A stretch of 53,975 bases of DNA from an uncultured Oscillatoriales cyanobacterium (GCA_903893625.1 CAITND010000184.1:1-53975), one strand, 5' to 3'; numbered from the stretch's first letter, positions 18,898 through 26,777 are shown. The notes: generated by a model from the letters alone, not told the origin. A program made the numbers and translations.

Positions 18898-19095
18898 CTA
18901 TGTTTTACGATTCCTAATCCGTTGAATATCTTGCCAAAAATCCTCCCGCGTTACCCTGCTGAGTTGATTTGCCCGTTCTTTCGTATAATCACCATTGCCC
19001 CATCCCACCTGTTGTAAAAAGCGAATGGCGTTAATTTGTCCTAGATTATTAACTAAAACCTGATACCCTTTCCTTCTAAGTTCAATGGGTGTCAT
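18898..19095 (-). CDS. Small protein paired with PIN toxin (putative antitoxin)
   Basis: This basic protein has about 65 residues, starting MTPIELRRKGYQVLV and ending in an arginine-rich tail (DIQRIRNRKT). I recognise it only as the kind of small protein found downstream of PIN-domain genes in cyanobacteria. Its position, overlapping the PIN gene stop, suggests an antitoxin. The ATG at 19095 is preferred: it overlaps the PIN gene end and has GGAG nine bases upstream. A longer reading from 19119 is open but lies wholly inside the PIN gene. No DNA-binding fold is recognised with certainty. Confidence 0.6.
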   Translation of the reverse strand: MTPIELRRKGYQVLVNNLGQINAIRFLQQVGWGNGDYTKERANQLSRVTREDFWQDIQRIRNRKT

Positions 19096-19567
19096 TGTCA
19101 ATTTCTCCTTCTTGCTCAAAAATACTCATTAACCAAGTCACAGGATTACTTAATGCTACTAGAAGCAGATTTTGAGAGCGAATGGCATTTTTAAGTAAGC
19201 GATCATCCGTCGTTAATAAAACATCTGCTTTCGCCCTTTCAGCACAAGCAATATGAAAAGAATCATAAAGTCCAAATCCCAAATTTTCTAATTCCTGTGA
19301 ACGATGGTTAATTTCATCATCAATACTAACAAAAATTTTAGCCATTTGTAGAATTTCCCAGATATTTTCTAATTTCTCAATATTAGTCATTTTTTCTAGT
19401 TCTGCCGCGATCGCTTCACTCATAATAATCTGCCAGTCTTGAGAGCGACTTCGATTGATAATATTAAGAACTGCTTCTGCTTCCAAACAAATACGCTCCT
19501 GCGTCCAATCATCGAAAGGACGGTTTAAGCAGCAAACATCAAAATAAATTCTGTATTCAGACACCAT
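19082..19567 (-). CDS. PIN-domain toxin (putative RNase)
   Basis: This 161-residue PIN-domain protein has YFDVCCLNRPFDD at the N-terminus with the first metal-binding Asp. Conserved acidic positions follow in SEAIAAELE, LGFGLYDSFHIACAE and DVLLTTDDRLLK. PIN proteins are Mg-dependent ribonucleases, most often toxins of type II systems. The downstream small gene overlaps its 3' end and is the presumed antitoxin, so the gene order would be toxin first. Its start overlaps the 3' end of the FkbM gene by 43 bp. A closer fit to the family would start a few codons in, at EYRIYFDVCC, which suggests the first residues come from the junction with the FkbM gene. Confidence 0.8.
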   Translation of the reverse strand: MVSEYRIYFDVCCLNRPFDDWTQERICLEAEAVLNIINRSRSQDWQIIMSEAIAAELEKMTNIEKLENIWEILQMAKIFVSIDDEINHRSQELENLGFGLYDSFHIACAERAKADVLLTTDDRLLKNAIRSQNLLLVALSNPVTWLMSIFEQEGEIDNDTH

Positions 19568-20160
19568 TCAACACCCAAACTAACCCAAAAACTTTGTAAT
19601 ATTTGTAGTAAATGAGGTTGAAATGAAAATTCTATATACATCATGTCTATGCCTTGTGTAAGAGCGTGTTTAGCACCGTTTAGAACTAAAGGTTCAGCAC
19701 CTTGAACATCCATCTTGAGAAAGTTGATTTTCCTGTCGGTAATTTCTTCATCAAGAGTTGTGCACTCCACATCTATTGCTGTCTTAGACTGATTCTCATT
19801 ACCATAAAAAGTACCCACTGATGAGTAACCCATCATATCTTTAGCAAAAGATTGATTACCTTCACTAACAACTGATGAAACATAAAACTTTCTTGTTTCT
19901 TTCTTATCAGACAAAGCCTTCTTGATTATCTTTACAGTTTGATATTCTTGTAAGGTCTTGTCTAAATGAATCCAGTTTCCTGGAAATGGTTCATAGGCAT
20001 ATACTTCAGCTTTAGGATTAATGTCCAAAATTTTCTTTGAAAATATTCCAGCGGCAGCACCTGCGTCAACACACAAAGCCAAATCCCCCAAAATTTTATG
20101 CCGTAGTTGTAGTATCTTAAATATGTCTATATCCACTAACTGAATTATATTATTAATCAT
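19525..20160 (-). CDS. FkbM family methyltransferase (3' end possibly altered)
   Basis: This 211-residue SAM-dependent methyltransferase has ALCVDAGAAAGIFSKKIL (near residues 27-44), VYAYEPFPGNW, and the family signature INFLKMDVQGAEPLVLNGAK (near 144-163). It begins with an ATGA overlap with the stop of the dehydrogenase gene, so translation is coupled. It probably methylates a sugar made by this operon. The last 20 or so residues (WVSLGVEWCLNTEF onward) do not look like the usual FkbM C-terminus and are encoded across the start of the PIN gene. The original 3' end was probably replaced when the PIN pair arrived. Activity may be retained because the conserved core is complete. Confidence 0.8.
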   Translation of the reverse strand: MINNIIQLVDIDIFKILQLRHKILGDLALCVDAGAAAGIFSKKILDINPKAEVYAYEPFPGNWIHLDKTLQEYQTVKIIKKALSDKKETRKFYVSSVVSEGNQSFAKDMMGYSSVGTFYGNENQSKTAIDVECTTLDEEITDRKINFLKMDVQGAEPLVLNGAKHALTQGIDMMYIEFSFQPHLLQILQSFWVSLGVEWCLNTEFILMFAA

Positions 20161-21110
20161 TTGTTAATTTCCTCCTTAATTTCTAACCCCTGTAACAAAT
20201 TTTTAATCGCCATTTCATTTACCCGTAATACGGCTTCCTTTGTATGAGAACTATTATGGGTTCCGAAAATACATTGATTAAATTGACGTAAAGGACTCTC
20301 CATTGGTAAAGGTTCCTGCTCAAACACATCTAAAGCTGCCCCGGCAACTTTTCCAGACTCCAAGGCAGCAGCCAACGCAGTTTCATCAATTAATGGCCCT
20401 CTAGCAACATTCACCAAACGCACCCCCGGTTTCATTAACTCAAATTGCGAATGACTGAGTAAGTGATGGTTTTCCGGTGTCAAATTACAAGAGAGAGCGA
20501 TAAAATCCGATTGTTGTAATAACTCCTCAAAGGATACTGACTTAACGCCTAATTCGATTTGAACAGTATCAGGAATCGACATCACATCATAACCCAGAAT
20601 AGACATCCCCACCGCTACACCCCGTTTAATAATTCCCCGTCCAATACTCCCTACACCAATAATGCCCAAGGTTTTACCTCGAAGGGTTATCCCAGGAATT
20701 TGTAGCCATCCCCCTGAACGCACCGACTGATCCAATTTATGCAGGTGTCTGGCCAGAAGAATAATATAACCCAATGCCACATCCGCCACTTCATCAGAAA
20801 AGACATCCGGTGTATTCATCACCAAAATTCCTAACCGTTTTGCAGCTTCTTGGTCAATTCCATCAACACCAATACCCCATTTAGCAATGATTTTGAGACG
20901 CTTTCCCTGTTCCAAAACCTTAGCCGTAAAAGGATCATCGCCAGCAATTACCCCATCAAATTGATCAATAATTTCCAATAATTCAGCCTCACTCATTTGT
21001 TGCACAATAGGAGGAACAACAATCTCAATATCTCGTTCAGCAAAAAAGGAACGATATTGATCAATCGTTTTCTGTAGATGGGGACAAGTAATTAAAACAT
21101 TTAAGCTCAT
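20157..21110 (-). CDS. D-isomer 2-hydroxyacid dehydrogenase (SerA-like)
   Basis: This 317-residue NAD-dependent D-2-hydroxyacid dehydrogenase is close in layout to the catalytic part of phosphoglycerate dehydrogenase. The dinucleotide-binding motif GVGSIG is at residues 152-157. The substrate-binding Arg is in NVARGP (residue 237), the acidic partner in DVFEQEP (near 264-266), and the catalytic His lies in GTHNSSH (near 285). GIGVDGID near 79-86 is a family hallmark. Its place in an operon with a cytidylyltransferase, a cyclase and glycosyltransferases argues for a role in making a specific sugar acid rather than serine. It lies 6 bp after the cytidylyltransferase stop and overlaps the FkbM start by 4 bp. 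Confidence 0.88.
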   Translation of the reverse strand: MSLNVLITCPHLQKTIDQYRSFFAERDIEIVVPPIVQQMSEAELLEIIDQFDGVIAGDDPFTAKVLEQGKRLKIIAKWGIGVDGIDQEAAKRLGILVMNTPDVFSDEVADVALGYIILLARHLHKLDQSVRSGGWLQIPGITLRGKTLGIIGVGSIGRGIIKRGVAVGMSILGYDVMSIPDTVQIELGVKSVSFEELLQQSDFIALSCNLTPENHHLLSHSQFELMKPGVRLVNVARGPLIDETALAAALESGKVAGAALDVFEQEPLPMESPLRQFNQCIFGTHNSSHTKEAVLRVNEMAIKNLLQGLEIKEEINK

Positions 21111-21116
21111 ATCAGG

Positions 21117-21794
21117 TTATTTTTGATTAACTTCTTTATACAATAATTCAGCCACTTTAAAATCTAATTCTTCATCAATATCAACCGCTTGTAACCTTTC
21201 AATTTCAAACATAAACGGTCTATCCCCAATTCGATTATGTTTAGATTCTAAAATCTCACGAGTAAAAATATATAAACAAGAATTTTCTTCATAAATAGGC
21301 GGTAAATCTTGGGTTCTCAGTAAAATAGCTGGATTATGATTAACCGCCCTGGCTAAACTATCCCACAAACGAGTTTGTAACCGAGTTACCCCAAATAACG
21401 AATCATACATGGGATAATTCTTTAAAAACTTTTCAACGGCATCTGTAATAGTTTCTGCCCGTAATAAAGGGTTTGTACTGTGGGTTTGTAGATAAAAATC
21501 AGCCTTGACTTGTTCGACACTATTGAGCAGAACATCATTCATCGGCGTAGTTCCGGCCCTTAGATGTTCTGGACGTTCTAAGAGTTTAACTTGAGGAAAA
21601 TGTACGGCTGCATCTTCCTGAATGGTAGGGCTATCGGTATCAATAACCACTTCAGAAATTAAAGGACAAGCTAACAGATTCCTAACAACACAATGATATA
21701 ACGGTTGACCCGCAAAATCTCGATAGTTTTTACCAGGAACTCGTTCACTGCTATGTCGCATCGGCACAAAGGCGACGATTTTGGGGGAGCTCAT
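21117..21794 (-). CDS. Acylneuraminate cytidylyltransferase-like (CMP-sugar synthase)
   Basis: From ATG 21794 this is a 225-residue member of the NeuA/KdsB family, which couples CTP to a 2-keto sugar acid to give a CMP-sugar. The nucleotide-binding segment is VPMRHSSERVPGKNYRDF at the N-terminus, followed by EVVIDTDSPTIQEDA and the mid-protein YLQTHSTNPLLRAETI. The first motif departs from the usual ARxGSKRxxxKN, as in a less-studied subgroup, so the sugar may be neither Neu5Ac nor Kdo. A longer reading from TTG 21818 overlaps the previous gene and is less likely. No NeuB-type synthase is present in the window. Confidence 0.85.
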   Translation of the reverse strand: MSSPKIVAFVPMRHSSERVPGKNYRDFAGQPLYHCVVRNLLACPLISEVVIDTDSPTIQEDAAVHFPQVKLLERPEHLRAGTTPMNDVLLNSVEQVKADFYLQTHSTNPLLRAETITDAVEKFLKNYPMYDSLFGVTRLQTRLWDSLARAVNHNPAILLRTQDLPPIYEENSCLYIFTREILESKHNRIGDRPFMFEIERLQAVDIDEELDFKVAELLYKEVNQK

Positions 21795-21814
21795 ATTGAT
21801 ATCAATCCCAGAAA

Positions 21815-22456
21815 TCAATGATCTTTTTCAATTAAAACGGCTCTGGCAGGGGCTCCATCAGACCCAACCAGTTTCAAAGGTAAACATACTAAATCATACA
21901 ATCCAGGGGTAACATCTGTTAAATTTAGTCCCTCCACAATCACAACCCCAGCACCCAATAAGATTTGATGGGTTAAGGGACTATCATGATAGCGTTGTAC
22001 GGAAAGGTAATCGACTCCGATTAACTGAATGCCCTGATTCACAACCCACTGGGCAGCATCAGCTGTTAACGCCACAAAATCGGTTTGAAATTCAGAGACT
22101 CCATTAGCCCATAGTTGGGAGTTACGAGTTCGTAATAGCAGGCGTTGGGTATGGGGGGGAAGTGCCAAGGTATCTAAATCTTCGGGCGTAACCATACTTA
22201 CTTCTGGCAAATAGCCAACCACGGCAGTCCCGATCAAAACCTCTAAGGACAATTGTTCAATGGTTTTACCTCCAGAAACAAAATGCCAAGGAGCATCGAC
22301 ATGGGTGCCAATATGAACATCGGTTTCCAGTTGAGAAATATTAGCTATTTCTCCCGCATCCATTCGCATTGTTTGAAACAGACGAAATCCGGGACTTCCA
22401 GGCCAAACGGGAATTCCTGAGTGTAACGGAACTGAAATATCAATAATATTTGGCAA
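21815..22456 (-). CDS. Cyclase family protein (kynurenine formamidase-like hydrolase)
   Basis: This protein of about 213 residues belongs to the cyclase/KynB-like metal-dependent hydrolase family. The diagnostic metal-binding motif HIGTHVDAPWHF (HxGTHxDxPxHF) is intact, and the N-terminal DISVPLHSGIPVWPGSP and C-terminal GLNLTDVTPGLYDLVCLPL are typical. It probably hydrolyses or isomerises an amide or lactone intermediate; the true substrate is unknown. I place the start at TTG 22456, which has AAGGAG seven bases upstream and overlaps the preceding GT2 stop by 17 bp. An earlier TTG at 22489 lacks such a signal. It is translationally embedded in the operon. Confidence 0.82.
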   Translation of the reverse strand: MPNIIDISVPLHSGIPVWPGSPGFRLFQTMRMDAGEIANISQLETDVHIGTHVDAPWHFVSGGKTIEQLSLEVLIGTAVVGYLPEVSMVTPEDLDTLALPPHTQRLLLRTRNSQLWANGVSEFQTDFVALTADAAQWVVNQGIQLIGVDYLSVQRYHDSPLTHQILLGAGVVIVEGLNLTDVTPGLYDLVCLPLKLVGSDGAPARAVLIEKDH

Positions 22457-23420
22457 CTTGTGTCTCCTTGGGCAAACTGCTGTAGTCAATCACACGCTGG
22501 GTTTGGGCGACATCGGTTTCTGAAAGTTGTGGACGCATTAACCCATTGGGATAATAAAACCTCTGTTTGAGTTGAATGCTGAGATGTCCTTGTTGTCTAA
22601 ATCCTTGATAAGTTCCCCAAAATTGCATCAACCGGAAACTAAAAATTTCGTTGATTCTATCCCAAAGGTTATCATCATGCCAAGCATGATAGTAGTCACT
22701 CAAAAGATTACCAGTGAACAGACGCAAAAAATCAATCAAATGAAAATTTTCATGAGGGAAAATGTATTTCATGGCGATCGCTTCTCGACGATAGCGGTTA
22801 TAAATTTTATCAGGTGTTTCCTCATGAACATGGACAATTTCTGCTTCTGCGACATAAGCTAATTGATACCCAAGTCCCAGAACTCGTTGAGCCCAATCCA
22901 AATCCTCTAAACCTGTCATGGTTTCATCATAGGGCAGTTGTTTCCACAGGGAACGTCGAATGGCGGCATTAGCATTATTACAAAAAGGATGGTCTTGATG
23001 CCAGTTAGATTGATCAGGAAACCACTTAGTAAAGACTTGATGTTCAGAATATTTAGTCTGTTCATTTCCCCGTTGTTTTCCATAAGTTAGGGCAATTTTG
23101 GGATCACGGAAAGGAACTAACAGTTGTTCAAGCCAGTCCCGATAAACGGGGTAAACATGGGCGCTGGCAATAACAATCACATCCCCTGTCGCCACTTCAC
23201 AACCCAAATTGAGTGCTCTACCAAAGGAAAATTCTTGGGGTTGAATAGACAAAAGTTTGATAGGATAACGGGAGGCAATGGCAACGGTGGCATCTGTGGA
23301 GCCAGAGTCTACTAAGATAATTTCAACATCCTGTACACTTTGTTCTATGATACCACTGAGCAACCTTCCTATATGCTTTTCTTCGTTATAACATCGGATT
23401 ACAAGAGAGCATTTCACCAT
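22440..23420 (-). CDS. GT2 family glycosyltransferase
   Basis: This 326-residue GT-A fold glycosyltransferase starts MVKCSLVIRCYNEEKHIG. EIILVDSGSTDATV follows, then the acceptor-side acidic motif GLEDLDWAQR near residue 175. Where most GT2 enzymes have a DxD, this one has IASAHVYP, a variant seen in a subgroup of GT2 proteins. Metal binding by the standard DxD is therefore not evident. It is the first gene of a five-gene overlapping set continuing to the FkbM gene. A role in transferring the sugar made by the downstream genes is inferred. Confidence 0.87.
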   Translation of the reverse strand: MVKCSLVIRCYNEEKHIGRLLSGIIEQSVQDVEIILVDSGSTDATVAIASRYPIKLLSIQPQEFSFGRALNLGCEVATGDVIVIASAHVYPVYRDWLEQLLVPFRDPKIALTYGKQRGNEQTKYSEHQVFTKWFPDQSNWHQDHPFCNNANAAIRRSLWKQLPYDETMTGLEDLDWAQRVLGLGYQLAYVAEAEIVHVHEETPDKIYNRYRREAIAMKYIFPHENFHLIDFLRLFTGNLLSDYYHAWHDDNLWDRINEIFSFRLMQFWGTYQGFRQQGHLSIQLKQRFYYPNGLMRPQLSETDVAQTQRVIDYSSLPKETQVAKYY

Positions 23421-23551
23421 AATCGTTATCTGTTCCAGGTTTTAGAGTTAGATAGGAGTATGTACAAACGGTGCGGGGCTAGTTTTTGTTTTTAGAGGAA
23501 TGGCTTAATTTCGGAAAGTCAAGACTTAAAAGTTTCAAAATTAAGATCCTC

Positions 23552-24520
23552 TCAGTTTTCAATAATCCTAAACATAAGTTGTTGCCATTCAGGTAAATCA
23601 GTCAACAAACAAATATCCAAATTCAAGTGATTTTGAACTGAAAACTTTTTAAACTGCTCTACCCAATCTGAAATAGTTTCCGCCCTGTAGTAAGGAGTAT
23701 ATTCCAAAGACCCATCCAGAAATCGAGCCATTTCCCCATATAACCCCTGATCATAGTGATACCAAGCCAACCATACCAACGTATGATAACGCACCCGATG
23801 CTCCATACCTCGAATGTGTTCGGGTAAATTGCATTGAGCAAAAAACTTGTCCAACACCTTCACCACACATTCAGCTTGAGTTTTGGTGTTTCTAGTCGTG
23901 TTCCCCCCATACCTGCGATAACCCACCGCCACCCGACGCCACCAAGCCGCTTCACACCCCATCAACCCCAAACGCAACACCAAATCAACATCATGGGATT
24001 GGCGCAACTCCCCATCAAACCCCCCCACCTGTTCCAACCAGTGTTGACGAATCATCATTCCACTGGTTTTAACAGGTTTATACATTAACCAACTTTCCAA
24101 ATTCAGATCAGGAACATCACGCCAAGGTTCCACATCAATAATTTTCTCACCTCCTCTATCCACAATTCGCCAGCCTGTATGTACACTCCCCAAACTAGGC
24201 TGTTGCTCAAACAAATTCACTTGTTCTGCTAACTTTTCTGGTAATAGCCAAAAATCATCTGCATCCAAAAAAGCAATAAATTCACCCTGAGCCTGTTTAA
24301 TCCCTAAATTACGAGCGACAGCCGAACCTTGATTTTGTTGATAAAAATATCTAATTTGATTCTGGTAAGGTTCTAAAACTTGACGAGTTTCATCCGTTGA
24401 ACCATCATCAACAACAATAATTTCATAATCTGGATAAGTCTGCATTAAAACACTGTCAATCGCTTCAGGAAGAAAGTGATCGCAATTGTACGTTGGAATA
24501 ATTATACTGACTCTAGGCAT
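23552..24520 (-). CDS. GT2 family glycosyltransferase (DxD type)
   Basis: This 322-residue canonical GT2 enzyme starts MPRVSIIIPTYNCDHFLPEAI. EIIVVDDGSTDETR follows, then the metal-binding FIAFLDADDFW near residue 95 and the acceptor region FDGELRQSHDVDLVLRLG. It probably adds a sugar to a lipid-linked or protein-linked glycan. It is separated from the operon downstream by about 130 bp with no recognisable gene. Its 5' end has been duplicated elsewhere: 124 bp including the first 18 codons recur at 25025-25148, and the region around the start recurs at 26778-26818. This points to past recombination among GT2 copies. Confidence 0.9.
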   Translation of the reverse strand: MPRVSIIIPTYNCDHFLPEAIDSVLMQTYPDYEIIVVDDGSTDETRQVLEPYQNQIRYFYQQNQGSAVARNLGIKQAQGEFIAFLDADDFWLLPEKLAEQVNLFEQQPSLGSVHTGWRIVDRGGEKIIDVEPWRDVPDLNLESWLMYKPVKTSGMMIRQHWLEQVGGFDGELRQSHDVDLVLRLGLMGCEAAWWRRVAVGYRRYGGNTTRNTKTQAECVVKVLDKFFAQCNLPEHIRGMEHRVRYHTLVWLAWYHYDQGLYGEMARFLDGSLEYTPYYRAETISDWVEQFKKFSVQNHLNLDICLLTDLPEWQQLMFRIIEN

Positions 24521-24592
24521 TAAAATTGCTGTTGATTAATACAGTTTAAATTATTTTGTGGATACCAATTATCCTCTAATAATTGTTCAAAA
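24469..24592. repeat. 124-bp duplicated segment, copy 1 (GT2 start plus DUF29 end)
   Basis: This segment spans the first codons of the GT2 gene and the sequence upstream of its ATG. That upstream part corresponds to the last codons of the DUF29 gene (its YPKNNLSCIN tail). Copy 2 at 25025-25148 differs at about a dozen positions. Confidence 0.8.
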
Positions 24593-24680
24593 TTTTCTTA
24601 TAAATGCGATCGCCCCAAAAGATAAACCCCCCTGACCAAAGTAGATTTAGGAAGATGTAGCTAACTAAATCAAGCCACTA

Positions 24681-24926
24681 TTAACCATACAAATAATGAT
24701 CGTGTTGATCTGCTAAATCAGGTATTCCCGTTTCCATTTGACACTCTTCTATAACCGATAACAACCTGTCCCACCCAGATTCAGATTGATCCGATGATAC
24801 ACCTACTGTTGTAGCAGTTGTCGGTGTATCCAAGAATATGATAATAACTGGGTGAAATTCGCCATAAGAAACTTGTTCACTGGGATGAACTACCCCATCT
24901 TTAAAAATACCCCTAATTGACTGCAT
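24681..24926 (-). CDS. DUF104-like antitoxin family protein
   Basis: This 81-residue protein starts MQSIRGIFKDGVVHPSEQV, the typical opening of the short cyanobacterial DUF104-related antitoxins. It ends with CQMETGIPDLADQHDHYLYG, also typical of that group. Such proteins usually neighbour a PIN-domain toxin gene. None is adjacent here, so it is an orphan antitoxin or the survivor of a lost pair. The middle (TPTTATTVGVSSDQS) is longer and less conserved than usual. The start ATG has a G-rich Shine-Dalgarno-like tract (GAGAGGGGG) upstream. Confidence 0.75.
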   Translation of the reverse strand: MQSIRGIFKDGVVHPSEQVSYGEFHPVIIIFLDTPTTATTVGVSSDQSESGWDRLLSVIEECQMETGIPDLADQHDHYLYG

Positions 24927-25024
24927 AAAGCCCCCTCTCCCATTCGAGTTAGACCGAGAAACAATCCCCGCCCAGACTTAGACAGAGAATCCTATCCTTG
25001 ATGTTAACATACAAACGCTTCACC

Positions 25025-25078
25025 GAAGAAAGCGATCGCAATTATAAGTCGGAATAATTACACTAACTCTAGGCATTA
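25025..25078 (-). pseudogene. GT2 glycosyltransferase 5' fragment
   Basis: Minus-strand translation from ATG 25078 reads MPRVSVIIPTYNCDRFL and then stops within about one more codon. It matches the first 17 residues of the GT2 gene at 24520. The rest of the gene is gone. It lies 9 bp after the DUF29 stop, the position the full GT2 gene may once have held. Confidence 0.8.
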
Positions 25079-25148
25079 AAGTTGCTATTAATTAATACAG
25101 CTTAAATTATTTTTTGGATACCAGTTATCCTCTAATAATTGTTCAAAA
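25025..25148. repeat. 124-bp duplicated segment, copy 2
   Basis: Second copy of the segment at 24469-24592. Here the DUF29-side portion is part of the intact DUF29 gene (3' end at 25088), while the GT2-side portion (25025-25078) is a detached gene start. Confidence 0.8.
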
Positions 25149-25567
25149 GAATAAGGACAAATAGCCGGAAATATACTTTCAGATAAACCCGTTTTTTGAC
25201 TAACAAAACTCACGGCAACCTTATAGATAGAATCTAATTCTGGAATTAGCTTGTTTTTTAAGGTAGTCGTTAACCCATGACTTAAATCATCTCGAAAAGC
25301 AATAATTTCTGCTTGCCAATGCCGATAGTTTTGCTCATACTCTTGCTCCCAGTATTCTAACAAAAGTAAATGAATAATAATCTGCCTTGAAAGACTTCTG
25401 ACTTTGTTGAATTCACTTCTTCCCAAACTTTCTAACTCCTCAATCAAACTTTCTATATCTAAATTTTTAAAGTCTTTTATTTTTAATAATTCAATGGTTT
25501 GTTGCAACCATAAATAATCATCGCTTTGATACAATTCTTGAAGTTTATTTTTAGTTGAAATTGTCAT
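25088..25567 (-). CDS. DUF29 family protein
   Basis: This 159-residue member of DUF29 belongs to a family multiplied in cyanobacteria and of unknown function. The family pattern is clear. It starts with LYQSDDYLWLQQTIELLK, then has the LDIESLIEELESLGRSE core, then RQIIIHLLLLEYWEQEYE, which is predicted alpha-helical, and ends with PYSFEQLLEDNWYPKN. It has no membrane segment or known catalytic motif. Its 3' end is duplicated upstream of the GT2 start (24469-24592). Confidence 0.88.
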   Translation of the reverse strand: MTISTKNKLQELYQSDDYLWLQQTIELLKIKDFKNLDIESLIEELESLGRSEFNKVRSLSRQIIIHLLLLEYWEQEYEQNYRHWQAEIIAFRDDLSHGLTTTLKNKLIPELDSIYKVAVSFVSQKTGLSESIFPAICPYSFEQLLEDNWYPKNNLSCIN

Positions 25568-25700
25568 ATTTTTTAATCTTCCTATAAATTGTCACTAATT
25601 ATTTGCGATCGCACCCCCTGATTTCTTTATATTAATCTATAATAGAGAGAACATTCATCAACTATTCGACTAGATATAATCAGTATCTGAGGAGATATTC

Positions 25701-25925
25701 ATGAAAGCAGAGTTAACGGCTATCATTGAAACAGCAAAGGAAGGAGGATACTGGGCTATTTGTCCAGAAATACCTGGAGCCAATGGTCAGGGGGAAACTA
25801 TAGAGGAAGCCAAAGAAAGCTTAAAAATGGCTATTCAACTAATTTTTGAAGATCGTTTGGCAGATATTCGCAGGGGGCTACCAGAAGACGCTATTGAAGC
25901 AACCATCTTAATCCATGAAACGTAA
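25701..25925 (+). CDS. hicB: HicB family antitoxin
   Basis: This 74-residue HicB-like protein has the partial RNase H fold. The pattern GGYWAICPEIPGANGQGETIEEAKESLKMAI is diagnostic. It should neutralise the HicA toxin encoded immediately downstream by forming a complex. Forms this short carry no obvious C-terminal DNA-binding domain. The ATG has GAGGAG seven bases upstream. The 3' end overlaps hicA by 11 bp, so the two are translationally coupled. Confidence 0.9.
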   Translation: MKAELTAIIETAKEGGYWAICPEIPGANGQGETIEEAKESLKMAIQLIFEDRLADIRRGLPEDAIEATILIHET

Positions 25926-26094
25926 AGAATTGGAAAAAAAGTTGCGAAAAGCTGGTTGCTATCTGAAGCGAGAAGGAGCCTCTCATTCTCTTTGGATTAA
26001 CCCTCAAACGGGGGTCATTGAAGCAGTACCCCGACATACAGAAATTAAAGAATTTTTAGCGAAGAAAATTCTCAAAAGCTTAAATGTAGAATAA
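25915..26094 (+). CDS. hicA: HicA family mRNA interferase toxin
   Basis: This 59-residue toxin starts MKRKELEKKLRKAGCYLKRE. It has the HicA signature EGASHSLWINPQTG, with the catalytic His in ASH, and a VPRHTEIKEFLAKKILKSL tail. It is a double-stranded RNA-binding fold ribonuclease that cuts mRNA and blocks translation when free of HicB. The glycine of the usual GSH is alanine, which is common in this short group. It overlaps hicB by 11 bp and is followed by a Uma2 gene. Confidence 0.88.
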   Translation: MKRKELEKKLRKAGCYLKREGASHSLWINPQTGVIEAVPRHTEIKEFLAKKILKSLNVE

Positions 26095-26142
26095 GGCTAC
26101 CATATTTTTGTAGTAAAAACTTATTTTTTTAGGAGACAAAAC

Positions 26143-26712
26143 ATGGTTGCTGTTACTCAAGTTAGACCGCAAATCACCCTAGAGGAGTTTTTAGAATATC
26201 CTGAAACGAAACCCTATAGTGAATATATTAATGGAAAAATAGAACAAAAACCCATGCCCCAAGGACAACATAGTGTTTTACAAGGTCGTTTAGGAACAGC
26301 TATTAATCAGGTTATTTTACCTAAAAAATTAGCCCATGCTTTTACTGAGTTGCAGTGTACTTTTGGGGGACTTTCTCTTGTCCCAGATATCAGTGTTTTT
26401 ACTTGGGAGCGCATTCCTAAAACTGAACAAGGAAAAATAGCGAATCGTTTTGAAGTTCATCCTGATTGGGTAATCGAGATTTTATCTCCTGAACAATCGG
26501 CGAATAAAGTGATCAGAAAAATCATATTTTGTCTGAACCAAGGAACACAGTTGGGATGGTTAATTGATCCCGAAGATGAATCGGTAATGATATTTCAACC
26601 TAAGTTATTTCCAGAAGTTAAAATAGATGCAGAAATTTTACCTGTTTTAGATAGTCTTAAAGACCTACAATTGTCAGTAAAAGAAATGTTTACTTGGTTA
26701 AGTATTGAATAA
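26143..26712 (+). CDS. Uma2 family (DUF820) putative endonuclease
   Basis: This 189-residue Uma2 protein is a close paralogue of the one at 16218-16787, with the same length, N-terminus and motifs: TLEEFLEYPETKPYSEYING, LVPDISVFTWERIPKTE, PDWVIEILSPEQSANKVIRK and GTQLGWLIDPEDESVMIF. It has the restriction-endonuclease-like fold; function is not established. AGGAG lies eight bases before the ATG. It stands 48 bp after hicA. Two copies flanking the rearranged region at 16-26 kb may provide homology for recombination. Confidence 0.87.
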   Translation: MVAVTQVRPQITLEEFLEYPETKPYSEYINGKIEQKPMPQGQHSVLQGRLGTAINQVILPKKLAHAFTELQCTFGGLSLVPDISVFTWERIPKTEQGKIANRFEVHPDWVIEILSPEQSANKVIRKIIFCLNQGTQLGWLIDPEDESVMIFQPKLFPEVKIDAEILPVLDSLKDLQLSVKEMFTWLSIE

Positions 26713-26730
26713 TCTTCAAGCCCTTGTAGT

Positions 26731-26748
26731 GCCAGTGTCCTCACTGGC
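26731..26748. repeat. Short hairpin GCCAGTG-TCCT-CACTGGC
   Basis: A perfect 7-bp stem with a 4-base loop, 18 bp after the Uma2 stop codon. It could act in termination or be a dispersed palindrome. No T-run follows. Confidence 0.5.
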
Positions 26749-26777
26749 TAGGATATACAGTTTAACTGCTTAACAGC

